DNA of 64,000 nucleotides, taken from NCBI RefSeq assembly GCF_019393635.1, contig NC_057867.1, forward strand, positions 3,094,889 to 3,158,888. The letters are read 5' to 3'. Numbering within the stretch: the stretch's first letter is position 1; each line of letters opens with the position of its first letter. Source of the stretch: Dromiciops gliroides (taxonomy: Eukaryota; Chordata; Mammalia; Microbiotheria; Microbiotheriidae). Both the position numbers and the translations under genes were made by a program. Under the pieces are notes generated by a model, which was given only the letters and a program-made list of their open reading frames with translations, did not search any database and was not told the origin of the DNA. Below are positions 63,660 through 64,000 of the stretch, in pieces.

Positions 63660-63890
63660 ATTAGGGACAGCTAGGTGGTTCAATGGCAAGAGCCCTGAAC
63701 TTGAAGTCAAGAAGACCTGAGTTAAAATTTAGCCACTGGAACTCAGGTCACTCTGTGATCCTGGGCAAGTTACTTTAGCACTGCCTGCCTCAGTTTCCTC
63801 ATCCGTCAAATAGGGATAATAATAGCACCATATTTGTTCTGTGCTTAGTGGTGCCTGGCACATAGTAGGTACTTAATGAATAGATCCTTA
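63660..63890 (+). repeat. MIR-family SINE in MED12 intron 12
   Basis: GGACAGCTAGGTGGTTCAATGG, AAGTCAAGAAGACCTGAGTT, CCTCATCCGTCAAATAGGG and CATAGTAGGTACTTAATGAA in order. Confidence 0.8.
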
Positions 63891-64000
63891 TTAACATTTC
63901 AAATGTCCTTTGCGAAAGCTCCACATAGAGGTGGAATAGGAATCCTGGCAAACTGAGTGGAGTTTTCTTGTTGTATGTGGGGTCCCAGTCTGTTACCACC

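Overview
This is vertebrate, almost certainly mammalian, nuclear DNA. It has spliced genes with GT-AG introns, three CpG-island promoters, and dense SINE and LINE fossils. The gene order SNX12(-), FOXO4(+), CXorf65-like(-), IL2RG(-), MED12(+) is that of human Xq13.1, a block known to be X-linked in marsupials too. The repeats point to a marsupial: abundant tRNA-headed SINEs of the WSINE1/CORE-SINE kind, SINEs with RTE/BovB-like tails, marsupial-type L1, and old CR1/L3 LINEs. I see no SINE of the common Monodelphis type, so an Australian (australidelphian) marsupial X chromosome is my best guess. The species is an inference.

Layout. 1-1.4 kb: flank beyond the SNX12 3' end. 3.0-8.5 kb: SNX12 on the minus strand, four coding exons, 162 aa, CpG-island promoter at about 7.6-8.9 kb, and a large ATCC microsatellite in intron 1. 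8.9-29.3 kb: gene-free desert of L1, CR1/L3 and SINE fossils. 29.3-39.4 kb: FOXO4 on the plus strand (538 aa, forkhead split across two exons, a probable 3'UTR intron, a triplet-repeat-rich 3'UTR). 40.3-43.0 kb: complete six-exon CXorf65-like gene on the minus strand, 182 aa. 43.5-46.9 kb: IL2RG on the minus strand, eight exons, 349 aa. 46.9-57.3 kb: intergenic, largely a stack of minus-strand L1 fragments with SINE insertions. 57.9 kb to the end: the first twelve coding exons of MED12 on the plus strand, running out of the window.

The genes share a neighbourhood rather than a pathway. SNX12 acts in endosomal sorting. FOXO4 is an AKT-controlled transcription factor. IL2RG is the common gamma chain of the IL-2/4/7/9/15/21 receptors. 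MED12 is the Mediator kinase-module subunit. CXorf65 has no assigned function. All exon joins were checked by hand for reading phase and GT/AG borders, and they give uninterrupted frames.

Most unusual points: FOXO4 keeps an ancestral FOXO-type C-terminus ending HSWVPS that I recall as absent from human FOXO4. FOXO4 intron 1 starts with about 590 bp of near-pure CCTCT pyrimidine tract. MED12 intron 2 holds a roughly 28-bp minisatellite whose units resemble 3' splice sites. The FOXO4 3'UTR carries a sense-strand CTG-containing triplet cluster. IL2RG has a longer juxtamembrane Box1 segment than human. I found no novel multi-gene system.
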